The notes: generated by a model from the letters alone, not told the origin. 44,742 bases of DNA from an uncultured Muribaculum sp. (GCA_910587665.1 CAJUMZ010000024.1:1-44742), one strand, 5' to 3'. Positions 25,217 through 33,408 are shown, counted from the stretch's first letter. Numbers and translations are program-made.

Positions 25217-26222
25217 AATATTCTTTCTCCTTGTTAATTGCCTCTTGGCGATGGCTGCTTACCAATTCATAAAAAGAGTCCTTATATCTCGATGACAATT
25301 GCCAATCGACATATCCGCTTTCAATACCGTAAAGTTGATTCTCAGGCATACTTCCTGACAATGCCCATTCGGTCAAATACTCATAGATAAGTCGGTCTAT
25401 ATGCTTAATGACCGAGCCTGTTATTTTGTTGGAGAGATTTGACTGGTCGATGTCCATACCGGCAAGATACGGGCAGTCGTCAAACTCTCTCGAATAACGG
25501 TAGATCCCGCCGTTGGAACCTCCTGCAACAGGAAATATAAAGCCGTATCCGGCAGCCCAGTCACTCATCTTCTGATATACAAGCGTGGCAGAAACATATC
25601 CGGTCCAATCGTCAGCGAGATACTCCACATCACAGTTATCGCCATAGCCGGCAATGAATCCCTCCTTGGCTATACCGATAGGACTATCGCTGTTGTTTGC
25701 AAGTATTACAAGCGGCTCTTTTTCTCCTAAACATACCTTTGCAACAATTCCTGCGAGGTATGAAGCACCGTACATAGATATCTGGAAAGTATGAATATTC
25801 TCATCTTTATATTGCTTCTGACTTTCAAACAAGAGTATACTTTTATTTTCAGTCATACTGCGTTCGGCGAGATGCTTCTCTGCCATCGGCTCATAATCGC
25901 TGCTGCCGAGTGCGAAAAGAACCGGGATATTGCTCGCAGGACGTTCGAGCCAGTCGGAAAATATCTTTTCGGCCTCCTGCAGAGAGTCGGGTGAATAAAT
26001 ATAGGTGTCTATCTCGGGATGCTTCATCTTGAACCGCTGCACACCTTCGAGTATGCAGTCATTGTAGCTCATGTCCCCAAGACCTCCGGGAGAGAAGAGA
26101 AACACCACTACTTTTTCCTGTGTGGTTGCCTCCTGAGGTTCATCAGCTGAGCTACACGAAGATACTGCCACTGCAAATAGTGACAGTATCGTAAAATGGA
26201 CTAATATTTTCAGTCTGAGCAT
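25197..26222 (-). CDS. BMP/Med-family periplasmic-binding lipoprotein
   Basis: This 341-residue lipoprotein (AVSSC, C23, then SSADEP) resembles the basic membrane protein (BMP/Med/PnrA) family of type I binding proteins, which often bind nucleosides. Visible features are VVFLFSPGGLGDMSYNDCILEGVQRF, VLFALGSSDYEPMAE, FQISMYGASYLAGIVAKVCLGE, and FIFPVAGGSNGGIYRYSREF followed by AGMDIDQSNLSNKITGSVIKHIDRLIYEY. No ABC permease is nearby, so a sensing or binding role is more likely than transport. It starts 7 nt after gene B2, and its end overlaps the C13 fusion gene, placing two type I binding domains side by side. Confidence 0.85.
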   Translation of the reverse strand: MLRLKILVHFTILSLFAVAVSSCSSADEPQEATTQEKVVVFLFSPGGLGDMSYNDCILEGVQRFKMKHPEIDTYIYSPDSLQEAEKIFSDWLERPASNIPVLFALGSSDYEPMAEKHLAERSMTENKSILLFESQKQYKDENIHTFQISMYGASYLAGIVAKVCLGEKEPLVILANNSDSPIGIAKEGFIAGYGDNCDVEYLADDWTGYVSATLVYQKMSDWAAGYGFIFPVAGGSNGGIYRYSREFDDCPYLAGMDIDQSNLSNKITGSVIKHIDRLIYEYLTEWALSGSMPENQLYGIESGYVDWQLSSRYKDSFYELVSSHRQEAINKEKEYYEANTY

Positions 26223-26229
26223 CCCTAAT

Positions 26230-26781
26230 TTAGTTCACTTCCATCCAAAACGATCCTGGGCAGTGAGTCCGTGTCGGTTTTGACTTCCGCGTGACTTTAT
26301 ATCCGCATTTAAAACATTGAAAAACTCTTTCGTCTTCGGGGACGGAGGTGTACTTATAATTGTTGTTGTCGAAATATTCATGCGAAGTAAGCAAGAGGGT
26401 AAACGCGGGGAGTGAATTTACGTTAAATGCCATACTGATGAATACCCCCTCATTCGGGTTTAAGTCCATTTTTACAGAGCCATATCCGTCTGAATAGGTA
26501 TATGTCTCATTTGCAACTCCCCAGTTGAGGTCGCCTAAAATATTGGAGCATATTTCATTCGCGTTGTGCTCATCATCGCAATCTATCATGTAGGTCATCG
26601 CATTGTCGCCGGCTTTTGTAAGACGTAAATTGCCATTATCGTCAAGAATCACCGATTTCAGATGCTCAATCGGCTCCTTCCCAGGAATTGATGATTGTTT
26701 TTTCGGTTCATCGCCGGAAGAACATGACGCAAGTGCGAGAAACAAGCCGAAAATGGCCGGATATTTAATGATACGTTTCAT
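26230..26781 (-). CDS. Type B small lipoprotein with C-terminal Cys/His zinc-ribbon-like motif (copy B2)
   Basis: This 183-residue lipoprotein (ALASC lipobox, then SSGDEPKK) is a clear paralogue of the gene at 29159-29698. Both share IPGKEPIEHLKSVILD, TYMIDC(D/E)DE, the D.NW......YTYSD.YGSVKM..NP pattern and FTLLLTS.E.F..NNY. The C-terminus has CFKCGYK and THCPGSFW, a C-x2-C...H-C set that could bind zinc. The acidic stretch after the lipid Cys resembles Bacteroidota surface-export signals (inference). I recognise no named family. It sits 28 nt after A3 and 7 nt before the BMP gene. Confidence 0.75.
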   Translation of the reverse strand: MKRIIKYPAIFGLFLALASCSSGDEPKKQSSIPGKEPIEHLKSVILDDNGNLRLTKAGDNAMTYMIDCDDEHNANEICSNILGDLNWGVANETYTYSDGYGSVKMDLNPNEGVFISMAFNVNSLPAFTLLLTSHEYFDNNNYKYTSVPEDERVFQCFKCGYKVTRKSKPTRTHCPGSFWMEVN

Positions 26782-26809
26782 TGGATTTATTTATGACATA
26801 ATTGTATTG

Positions 26810-27652
26810 TCAATAAGTGATTTCACTCAGTGTCATTGCCGGAACTGTTTGAACCGGGTTTCCGTTTTCGTCAGGCACGGAGGCTGTCTCTGTAATGGTT
26901 GTCAGTTTGCCGTCTTCTGAAAATTCGTATGTGAATGAGAATATACGGTCATCTATGCCGTTTACACTCATGGTCACGTTGTCAATAAGCAGGCTGTGTC
27001 CATAACCGTCAATGCCGGTATAGGCAAATGCCGGTTCCGAATCAAACCATTGAATGCATTCAGGATATAGTGCAACAGGATTTGTTTTGTCGGTATAGGT
27101 ATAACGATATTTCAATGTAAAGTCTTCTTTACCGGCACCCCCACGACGAATTACCGTTGCCTCACTGATAAGACCGGACGTAGAATCGTATGTAAATTCA
27201 ACTCGCTTATATCGCCCGTCGCTTATTGAAATCTCGTATGTCTTCAGTCTGTTGTTGCTGTCATATTCGTATTTGCTGCTCGCTGTGGCATCATCGCCGA
27301 AGTCGGTCGATTCCTCAATCAACGGACGCCATTCCTGGTTGAAAGTTATTGTCTGCTCCTGCCATTTCTCTTCAGAAGGGAGCCAAAGCAGTGTGCCAGA
27401 ACAAATGTTGGAGTTATATGTGTAGGTAGCTTTTTGCATAGGGGTGACATACGATGTGACGCGACCTTCTGAGTCATAGCCAAACTCGTTGAGTCCGCTT
27501 AGGAATTCCGGCATCCCGGGTGCGCCGTTCCATACAAAAGATTTCACTCGTGGAAGCGCAGCCCGGTTATCAGGCTCTGACTTGTCATTTTTGCAAGAGC
27601 CTGTCAGGAGGATTATTATGGTAGCTGCTGTAAACAGAATATTATTTTTCAT
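26810..27652 (-). CDS. Type A YD-repeat-like lipoprotein (copy A3)
   Basis: This 280-residue lipoprotein (LTGSC, then KNDKSEP) is one of three tandem paralogues. Shared landmarks are VKSFVW, GLNEFGYDSEGRVTSY, KATYTYN, a mid-protein YEYDSNNRLKTYEI and FTYDSTSGLISEA, NPVALYPECIQ, EPAF..TGIDGY and EFSEDGKLTTI. The repeated Y-x-Y-D-x-x-G-R/K-hydrophobic units resemble YD/RHS-type beta repeats and DUF4595-like lipoproteins. The protein ends in a hydrophobic-aromatic tail, SEITY (TDIKY in the others). It is predicted to be a beta-rich surface or periplasmic protein. Its start follows B' after 6 nt. Confidence 0.78.
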   Translation of the reverse strand: MKNNILFTAATIIILLTGSCKNDKSEPDNRAALPRVKSFVWNGAPGMPEFLSGLNEFGYDSEGRVTSYVTPMQKATYTYNSNICSGTLLWLPSEEKWQEQTITFNQEWRPLIEESTDFGDDATASSKYEYDSNNRLKTYEISISDGRYKRVEFTYDSTSGLISEATVIRRGGAGKEDFTLKYRYTYTDKTNPVALYPECIQWFDSEPAFAYTGIDGYGHSLLIDNVTMSVNGIDDRIFSFTYEFSEDGKLTTITETASVPDENGNPVQTVPAMTLSEITY

Positions 27653-27658
27653 AGTTTT

Positions 27659-28234
27659 TTATTTGTGATGATGTTTATTATATTGTGTGCACCCACATAC
27701 AGGACATTCACCGGGCCAATCGCTATCGATTGTTGACCATCCACAATCTGCACATGAAACAAGACTATTTATCCAATCGTAGTACCATGGAATATTGCAA
27801 TTATTCAGGTAGGCTTGGGAAACAATATCAATATCAATCTCCTTCATGTCTTTGATATTGAATGACATGGTAAGAAATATCCCTTCGATTTCGCTGTCAA
27901 TCATCGTTATGCTGCCATATTGGTCGGGGAGAGGGTAGACTTTGTTTGTCGCTGTCCATTCCCCATCGCCAATGATAGCCGCACATAGTTTATGCGCAGA
28001 TTCATTATCAGATGCGACCGCCATATACTTGTTTTCGCTGTTCTCTACAGGAATCATCCAAGTTTCACCCACAGCTCCTGACAGCAATGATTTGAAGCGA
28101 GAGGCGATTTCTTCGCCGCTTTTGCTTACAACTGATTCATCGCTGTCAGAGCATGAAGACAGCGAGAAAATGGACATCATCAGGATGGTGAATATTAAGA
28201 CCGGTTTCGTTTTCTTATTAGTGAGATGTGTCAT
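27659..28234 (-). CDS. Small lipoprotein with rubredoxin-like CxxC pairs (divergent B')
   Basis: This 191-residue lipoprotein (SLSSC, then SDSDES) occupies the type B position between A2 and A3 but is diverged. It keeps a MIPVENSE...YM-like core, LCAAIIGDGEWTATNKVYPLPDQYGSITM and GIFLTMSFNIK, corresponding to the B1/B2 core. Its C-terminus has CADCGW and CPVCGC, two complete CxxC knuckles in a rubredoxin/zinc-ribbon arrangement, then a His-rich end (NKHHHK). Its ATG overlaps the A2 stop, so A2 and B' are translationally coupled. Function unknown. Confidence 0.75.
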   Translation of the reverse strand: MTHLTNKKTKPVLIFTILMMSIFSLSSCSDSDESVVSKSGEEIASRFKSLLSGAVGETWMIPVENSENKYMAVASDNESAHKLCAAIIGDGEWTATNKVYPLPDQYGSITMIDSEIEGIFLTMSFNIKDMKEIDIDIVSQAYLNNCNIPWYYDWINSLVSCADCGWSTIDSDWPGECPVCGCTQYNKHHHK

Positions 28235-29076
28235 CAGTATTTAATATCGGTTATATGTATTGCCGGAATAGTTTGCTCAACATTGCCCTTGTCGTCAAGC
28301 CAGGAGACATTCTCTTGGATAGAGGTCAGTTTGCCTTCGTCGGAAAATCCGTAGGTAAATGAGAAAACCTGCACAGGCACGCCGTTCCAACTTACGTGAA
28401 TTTTATCGGGAAGCAGGTCGCGCACATAACCGTCGATACCGGTGAGGCCGAATGCGGGTTCATTGTCAACAATCTGGATACATTCGGGGTATAATGCCAC
28501 AGGATTCTTACGGTCGGTGTATTCATAGACGTATCGAAGATTAACTGCCTCCTCTTCAGATGAATCGTGTCGTCCCACTCTGACCTCCACAAGGAGACCG
28601 GTCTTTGAATCATAGGTAAGGTCACAATTCTTGAAACGCCCGTCGTTCAATGAAAATGCGTATTTTTTCAACCTTCCTTCCTCATCGTATTCATAATTCG
28701 CAGAGGCAACATCCCCACTGTCAAAATCGGTGGATTTCTCTGAAACCGGGCGTCCGGCATTATTGAAAGTCAGAAGCTGCTCCTGCCATTTTGCGCCGGT
28801 GGCTGTATTTGTCACTACGCCGTTACATTGTATACCCTTATAACTATATACAGTTTTCTGGGCGGGTGTGCTATACAGGGTCACACGACCCTCCAAGTCA
28901 TAATCAAACTCGTTGAGACCGGCGAGAAGCTCCGGCGCACCCTCCGCAGCACTCCAGACAAAGGACTTTACGGAAGGAAGTTTACTTTCAATTACAGGAT
29001 CTTGTTCGTCGTTGCTGCACCCATATAGTGAAATGGAAGCAAGCATTATGACCGTAAAAAACATCGTCTTGTTCAT
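28234..29076 (-). CDS. Type A YD-repeat-like lipoprotein (copy A2)
   Basis: This 280-residue lipoprotein (SLYGC, then SNDEQDP) is the second type A paralogue. It shares VKSFVW, GLNEFDYDLEGRVTLYSTPAQK, FNNAGRPVSEKSTDF, YEYDEEGRLKKYAF, LTYDSKTGLLVE, NPVALYPECIQIVDNEPAF and the terminal ITDIKY. The conserved landmarks and the variable stretches between them suggest duplication followed by divergence, perhaps for different ligands. An 82-nt gap (29077-29158) separates it from B1, the largest gap in the operon; I see no convincing promoter there. Confidence 0.78.
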   Translation of the reverse strand: MNKTMFFTVIMLASISLYGCSNDEQDPVIESKLPSVKSFVWSAAEGAPELLAGLNEFDYDLEGRVTLYSTPAQKTVYSYKGIQCNGVVTNTATGAKWQEQLLTFNNAGRPVSEKSTDFDSGDVASANYEYDEEGRLKKYAFSLNDGRFKNCDLTYDSKTGLLVEVRVGRHDSSEEEAVNLRYVYEYTDRKNPVALYPECIQIVDNEPAFGLTGIDGYVRDLLPDKIHVSWNGVPVQVFSFTYGFSDEGKLTSIQENVSWLDDKGNVEQTIPAIHITDIKY

Positions 29077-29158
29077 ATAATTGTCTTACTATTTTATCGT
29101 TATTTATCAGTAATTGCAAATTTCTCTCTCTTCATAACCATATAAATCTGTTTCATAA

Positions 29159-29698
29159 TCAGTAGCATTTGACCCAAAATGACCCCATGCAGTGCGGACG
29201 TTTTAACCTTTCGGGACTTGATGTCTTATAGCCGCATTGGAAGCATTCATAAACCGGATAATCTGGATATCTATAATTGTTATTTTCAAAGAACTCCTGT
29301 GAAGTAAGCAGAAGGGTGAAGCCCGGAAGAGACTTTACGTTGAACGTCATGCCGACATACACACCTTCTTTCGGATTCATCGTCATTTTAACAGAGCCGT
29401 AACTGTCTGAGTAGGTATATGTGTCATCCCTGATATCCCAATTCTCGTCACCTAATATAGTGGAACAGATGGAGTGCGCGTTTGACTCATCTTCGCAATC
29501 TATCATATAGGTATCGGCAATATCTCCAATCGGTGGAAGCATAATATCGCCTTTTTCATCAAGAATCACCGATTTAAGATGCTCAATCGGCTCTTTGCCG
29601 GGAATCCGGGATTGAACATCCGGCGTATCGTCTGAACTACATGATCCCACGGTGAGTAAAACCGCAGAAATGAGGAATATTTTGATTATCCTTTCCAT
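29159..29698 (-). CDS. Type B small lipoprotein with C-terminal Cys/His zinc-ribbon-like motif (copy B1)
   Basis: This 179-residue lipoprotein (TVGSC, then SSDDTPD) is the closest relative of the gene at 26230-26781, sharing the IPGKEPIEHLKSVILD block and the YTYSDSYGSVKM, NPKEGVYVGMTFNVKSLPGFTLLLTS core. The C-terminus has CFQCGYK and PHCMGSFWVKCY. The start at 29698 (MERIIKIF) gives a better signal peptide and aligns with B2; an ATG five codons upstream (29713) is also in frame. Acidic residues right after the lipid Cys fit surface export. It sits just after A1 and ahead of A2. Confidence 0.75.
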   Translation of the reverse strand: MERIIKIFLISAVLLTVGSCSSDDTPDVQSRIPGKEPIEHLKSVILDEKGDIMLPPIGDIADTYMIDCEDESNAHSICSTILGDENWDIRDDTYTYSDSYGSVKMTMNPKEGVYVGMTFNVKSLPGFTLLLTSQEFFENNNYRYPDYPVYECFQCGYKTSSPERLKRPHCMGSFWVKCY

Positions 29699-29721
29699 TT
29701 TAATGAGTTTCATATAAATAA

Positions 29722-30576
29722 TCAGTATTTTATATCTGTAATTTTGATGGGGGCTGCGCTACTCATCACCTCGCCTTCTGCATCCAGCAAAGATACTGTC
29801 TCAATAATAGCAGTCAACTTCCCTTCTGCCGAAAACTCATATGAATATGCGAACACTTCCAAATCCGCGTCTACATCGATGGAATTGACATAAATCTTGT
29901 CGATAAGCCGATTACGTTGATATCCGTCAATACCTGTAAAAGCCAGAGCCGGCTCCGCATCAAATATCTGATGACATTCCGGATAGAATGCCACAGGATT
30001 AGGTTTGTCGCTGTAACAAAAACGGTATTTTATTTTAAAACGTCTTGTGCTTCCTTTGATAGGAGGATAATCAACTATTGCCTCGCTTATCAGACCTGTC
30101 GAAGAATCATATTTGAACTCGGACCGCCTGTATCTTCCGTCGCTCACATTGAAGTCGTATGAAATGATTCTTCCTTCTGAATCGTATTCGTATTTCATGT
30201 CGGCACTGGCATTGTTTTCCCAATCTGTCGATTCCTCGCTTACAGGACGACCGTCTTTATTAAAAACTATATATTGGTCCTGCAGCTTCTCACCGGAAGG
30301 GATTGAGGTCATCACACCGGTGCACTTAAGACCGTCGTAAGTATAAGTCGTTTTCTGAACCAGGGTCTCATATAGTGTTACACGCCCTTCGGAATCATAA
30401 ACGAATCTATTCAGACCCTCCAACTGCTTCGGAGAACTTTCCGCTTCGGGCCACACAAAGGATTGTATGGGCGGTAACGTATCTTTTCCATTCGAGGGAG
30501 AGTCATTATCGTTATCGCAAGCCGATATGACCATCGCGAGCAACGCCAAAATTACAAAGCTAAACTTTTTATCCAT
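29722..30576 (-). CDS. Type A YD-repeat-like lipoprotein (copy A1, first gene of operon)
   Basis: This 284-residue lipoprotein (VISAC, then DNDNDSP) is the promoter-proximal member of the three type A paralogues. It carries IQSFVW, GLNRFVYDSEGRVTLYETLVQK, FNKDGRPVSEESTDW, YEYDSEGRIISYDF, FKYDSSTGLISEA, NPVAFYPECHQIFDAEPALAFTGIDGY, EFSAEGKLTAI and the terminal ITDIKY. The DNDND run directly after the lipidated Cys is a good surface-export-like signal. A -7 promoter box at 30669-30676 lies about 93 nt upstream, just beyond the regulator's terminator. Confidence 0.78.
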   Translation of the reverse strand: MDKKFSFVILALLAMVISACDNDNDSPSNGKDTLPPIQSFVWPEAESSPKQLEGLNRFVYDSEGRVTLYETLVQKTTYTYDGLKCTGVMTSIPSGEKLQDQYIVFNKDGRPVSEESTDWENNASADMKYEYDSEGRIISYDFNVSDGRYRRSEFKYDSSTGLISEAIVDYPPIKGSTRRFKIKYRFCYSDKPNPVAFYPECHQIFDAEPALAFTGIDGYQRNRLIDKIYVNSIDVDADLEVFAYSYEFSAEGKLTAIIETVSLLDAEGEVMSSAAPIKITDIKY

Positions 30577-30668
30577 TCTATAATATGATTATATGTTGAT
30601 TCTTTTAATTAAGGAACAGCAAGAAGCAATCGATGCAAAAGTCTCATTATCCGTTTCAGTTTTCGATG

Positions 30669-30676
30669 CAAAGTTA
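30669..30676 (-). promoter_or_regulatory. Promoter -7 box of the lipoprotein/C13 operon
   Basis: TAACTTTG on the minus strand, about 93 nt before A1 and downstream of the regulator terminator at 30746-30780. There is no good TTG -33 element, which would fit a promoter needing an activator such as the adjacent AraC-type protein (inference). Confidence 0.5.
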
Positions 30677-30745
30677 CAGGCATTAGGTTTGAGAATGGGG
30701 CCTTGGACCAATCATGTCGTCCGAGATCGTCATGGGTGTAGTCCG

Positions 30746-30780
30746 AAAAAATCACGGATGACCGAGAAGGTCATCCGTGA
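30746..30780 (-). terminator. Intrinsic terminator of the TPR-AraC regulator gene
   Basis: A perfect 12-bp stem, TCACGGATGACC / GGTCATCCGTGA, with a 5-nt loop is followed on the minus strand by six T residues (30746-30751). It separates the regulator transcript from the lipoprotein operon. Confidence 0.88.
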
Positions 30781-30825
30781 CAAATGTGGAGCATTCCTGT
30801 CTCCTTTATCGCAACTTACTGTATT

Positions 30826-32667
30826 TTACCTACTTATTACATTTATATCTGTCAGGTTATCTTTGGATTTGAATTCGGAAGGTGACATGCCGTATTTTGC
30901 CTGAAACCGGCTATAGAAAGTGGTTTTTGACATCTGTGACTCTCCGGCTATACTATCAAGACTCCAGTTAGGATGCTCCTTCATAAGTCGTACGGCGTGG
31001 TCAAGACGACAATTCAGAATGTACTGCGAAAAAGAGTAACCCGTATATGCTCTGAAAAGTTTTGCAAATTTGTTTACGGGAATGCGATAGGTTTCGACAA
31101 GTCGATCTTTGGACAACTCTCGTTCAAGATAAAGCTTTTTTCCGAGTATGTCGTGATTCATTCTTTCCCACAAAATGCGATCCCTGTCAGAAAGCTCCAT
31201 CGACAATGGACTGCCGCTCTCCTGTTTGTCAGAGCTTGGTATTATTGGGCTCTCTCCCGTAGTTTCCGCATCTATGTCGGCATCACCGGATACGGGATCA
31301 AAATCTTTTTCCATTCTGTCAAGAAGATCCCGCAACCTTATGTTTTCGGATTGGGTGTCAAATAATTTGTCCTTGAAACCCATGAGTTCCTCAATAGTGG
31401 CTGACATACTTCGATTTTTCTTAATAATCACATTTCTCTGTCGCAAGATTCTTAAAATAAAGAGCACAGCGAGGAATATAAGAATCAGAGAAAAGAGAAT
31501 CACAATGTTGCGGATCTTTATAGAATAATCCTGATGCTGGATCTGCAAAGCCTGCTCATTGGTTTTATATATCTCCGCAAGTTCAAGTGCCTCTGACTTA
31601 CGATCTCTAATGCGCAAGGAATCAGAGACAGTCTCGATGACATGCGCCACTCTGTTGGCAGAACGAAAATCGCCAAGACCTTCGTAGGCATCGCGTTCAT
31701 GCTTGAGATGCTCCTCTAAATAGGCGTGGCTTACGGTGTCGGCACTTTCTTGCCATAGCATTTTCTCTCTTTTTATATAGTGTAATGCTTCCTCAAACCT
31801 ATGGGCGGCCAATAAGTAAGGTATACGTATCTGTTCTCCTTCCGGAGCTGATGAATAATCTGTGCTGCAATAAAGGTCATAATACTTTCTTGCCTTGTCA
31901 GGCTCACCCTTTCTGCTGTATATGTAGGCCAATATCGCGTATCCGCTTGAACGACGGCTGTCAGCAATGCCGTCAACTGTATCAGGACGCTTTTCCAACT
32001 CCTCTAAAGCCACCATATATTCATCCATAAGATCAGCAGCCTCGTCGTAACGACCTCTTTCGACAAGCGAGTTGACGGTCATTCCTATCGCATAGATATA
32101 ATCGTCGGTCTTGTCGCTGTCATTTGTTTTCAGATTTCCCAATATATCCACACCCCTACGGAGATACCGGAAGGCTTCATCATCATTACCTATCTCCAAC
32201 AGGTTCAACCCTAATGTGACATGCAGGTTCGCCTCCATGTCGCTTATAAGGCTGTCCTTGGCCACGCCTAATCCTTCGGTACAGAATCGGATGCTTGACG
32301 CGTAATCTCCGTTGTTTAAGTATTCATCGGCTATCAGGTCTATAAGCCTGAGCCTTTCCCCGGCATTACGGGGCGCATCGGGCATATTATAAGCCGCGAC
32401 GGCGTATCTAAGAGCCTTGCGATAGTCGGAATATCCGTTGTGATAGATTAGACAGCGGAGTAGATTGGTCTCATATGGATTCAGCAATCCGATTCTCTCC
32501 GCACTGTCAAGTGTGACAAGAGCAGTTTCCGGCTCGCTCAAAGAAAGACTCTCAATTCGGGAAAACACATCTTCGCCACCATCCCGATTCTCATCAACGA
32601 GATTAGAGCAGCCAATAAGCAACACGGTAATTATTAGTGTAAAAATTGTTTTCAGAAGATTATTCAT
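30826..32667 (-). CDS. TPR-transmembrane-AraC family regulator
   Basis: This 613-residue protein has an N-terminal signal or anchor segment with lipobox-like LIGC (C20), a TPR-like helical region (about 40-360), one membrane helix (about 386-408, IVILFSLILIFLAVLFILRIL), a coiled-coil linker, and a C-terminal AraC-type double helix-turn-helix (about 505-600): IPVNKFAKLFRAYTGYSFSQYILNCRLDHAV, then WSLDSIAGESQMSKTTFYSRFQAKYGMSPSEFK. The layout suggests a periplasmic sensor signalling across the membrane to a DNA-binding domain, common in Bacteroidota for glycan or stress control. It lies directly upstream of the lipoprotein/C13 operon on the same strand, its likely target. Confidence 0.85.
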   Translation of the reverse strand: MNNLLKTIFTLIITVLLIGCSNLVDENRDGGEDVFSRIESLSLSEPETALVTLDSAERIGLLNPYETNLLRCLIYHNGYSDYRKALRYAVAAYNMPDAPRNAGERLRLIDLIADEYLNNGDYASSIRFCTEGLGVAKDSLISDMEANLHVTLGLNLLEIGNDDEAFRYLRRGVDILGNLKTNDSDKTDDYIYAIGMTVNSLVERGRYDEAADLMDEYMVALEELEKRPDTVDGIADSRRSSGYAILAYIYSRKGEPDKARKYYDLYCSTDYSSAPEGEQIRIPYLLAAHRFEEALHYIKREKMLWQESADTVSHAYLEEHLKHERDAYEGLGDFRSANRVAHVIETVSDSLRIRDRKSEALELAEIYKTNEQALQIQHQDYSIKIRNIVILFSLILIFLAVLFILRILRQRNVIIKKNRSMSATIEELMGFKDKLFDTQSENIRLRDLLDRMEKDFDPVSGDADIDAETTGESPIIPSSDKQESGSPLSMELSDRDRILWERMNHDILGKKLYLERELSKDRLVETYRIPVNKFAKLFRAYTGYSFSQYILNCRLDHAVRLMKEHPNWSLDSIAGESQMSKTTFYSRFQAKYGMSPSEFKSKDNLTDINVISR

Positions 32668-32694
32668 TTTTCATGCAGTCAAGTCCTGATAAAG

Positions 32695-32714
32695 ACTAAT
32701 TGCAAAATTAGTCA
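32695..32714 (-). promoter_or_regulatory. -7 box within a palindrome upstream of the regulator
   Basis: GACTAAT (32695-32701) and ATTAGTC (32708-32714) form an inverted repeat over a TAATTTTG -7 box (minus strand, 32703-32710), 36 nt before the regulator start. The overlap could be an operator for autoregulation (inference). Confidence 0.45.
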
Positions 32715-32820
32715 TAATATTTTCGATTCAGCAGCTTATTGCCGGAATTTCATATTTGTTTTCCGTATTTTTGACTTCACCGGATTAATTTGTCCTTCCA
32801 GCGATGACCGGAATGCATAC

Positions 32821-32857
32821 AAAAAAACAGGCGGGGATGAAATGTCATCTCCGCCTG
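32821..32857 (-). terminator. Intrinsic terminator of the small winged-helix gene
   Basis: A 13-bp stem with one G:U, CAGGCGGGGATGA (32828-32840) and TCATCTCCGCCTG (32845-32857), with a 4-nt loop is followed on the minus strand by seven T residues. Confidence 0.88.
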
Positions 32858-32878
32858 AATATGTTTAGGATTCGGTAA

Positions 32879-33088
32879 TTACTGAGCGAGCGAAACTATA
32901 ATATCCTTATCGTCTTCATTTTCAGCGATGAGGATTTTGTTTTCACGTGCAAGCCATCCAAGGGCTGCATAAAGTTCCTTATCTTTCAGTTTGGTCACTT
33001 TCTTGATTTGCTTAAGACCAAGCGCATCAGCGTCATTAAGTGCATTCCACACGAGGCCGGCATTATAGCCGATAGTGTCAATGTTCAT
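32879..33088 (-). CDS. Small winged helix-turn-helix protein (DUF2582-like)
   Basis: This 69-residue protein (MNIDTIGYNAGLVWNALND..., LKQIKKVTKLKDKELYAALGWLARENKI) matches the small winged-HTH family annotated as DUF2582 in Bacteroidota: helix-turn-helix followed by a short acidic wing (AENEDDKD). It is a free-standing cytoplasmic protein, possibly DNA-binding; targets are unknown. It has its own -7 box (33155-33162) and terminator, so it is probably independent of the neighbouring regulator and lipoprotein operon. Confidence 0.82.
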   Translation of the reverse strand: MNIDTIGYNAGLVWNALNDADALGLKQIKKVTKLKDKELYAALGWLARENKILIAENEDDKDIIVSLAQ

Positions 33089-33154
33089 TGTCGTAAGTTT
33101 TTATTTGTTAGACATATAAATGAGTTTCCGACTGTTAAGTTCTACTATCGAGGA

Positions 33155-33162
33155 CAAATTTA
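33155..33162 (-). promoter_or_regulatory. Promoter -7 box of the winged-helix gene
   Basis: TAAATTTG on the minus strand, 67 nt before the start at 33088. The nearest TTG upstream is at the wrong distance, so only the -7 part is supported. Confidence 0.45.
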
Positions 33163-33408
33163 CGATTTTTTTGCAATCTATAACATATAATTATAACAAA
33201 TTTTTTCTGAAAATGTTTCTACTCACAGCTTTTATCTCCTTTTACATGTGTCAACAGACTGCAACAATATGTCAATATACACATCTCCGATAATTTCTCC
33301 CCGTTATCGGAATTGCTTAATTTTGCATTGGAATTTAGAGGGTGTTTAATAATAAATGTTAAATCAGAGTGATGTGTCTTTTAGATAAATTCCTGATAGC
33401 GAAGAGGG

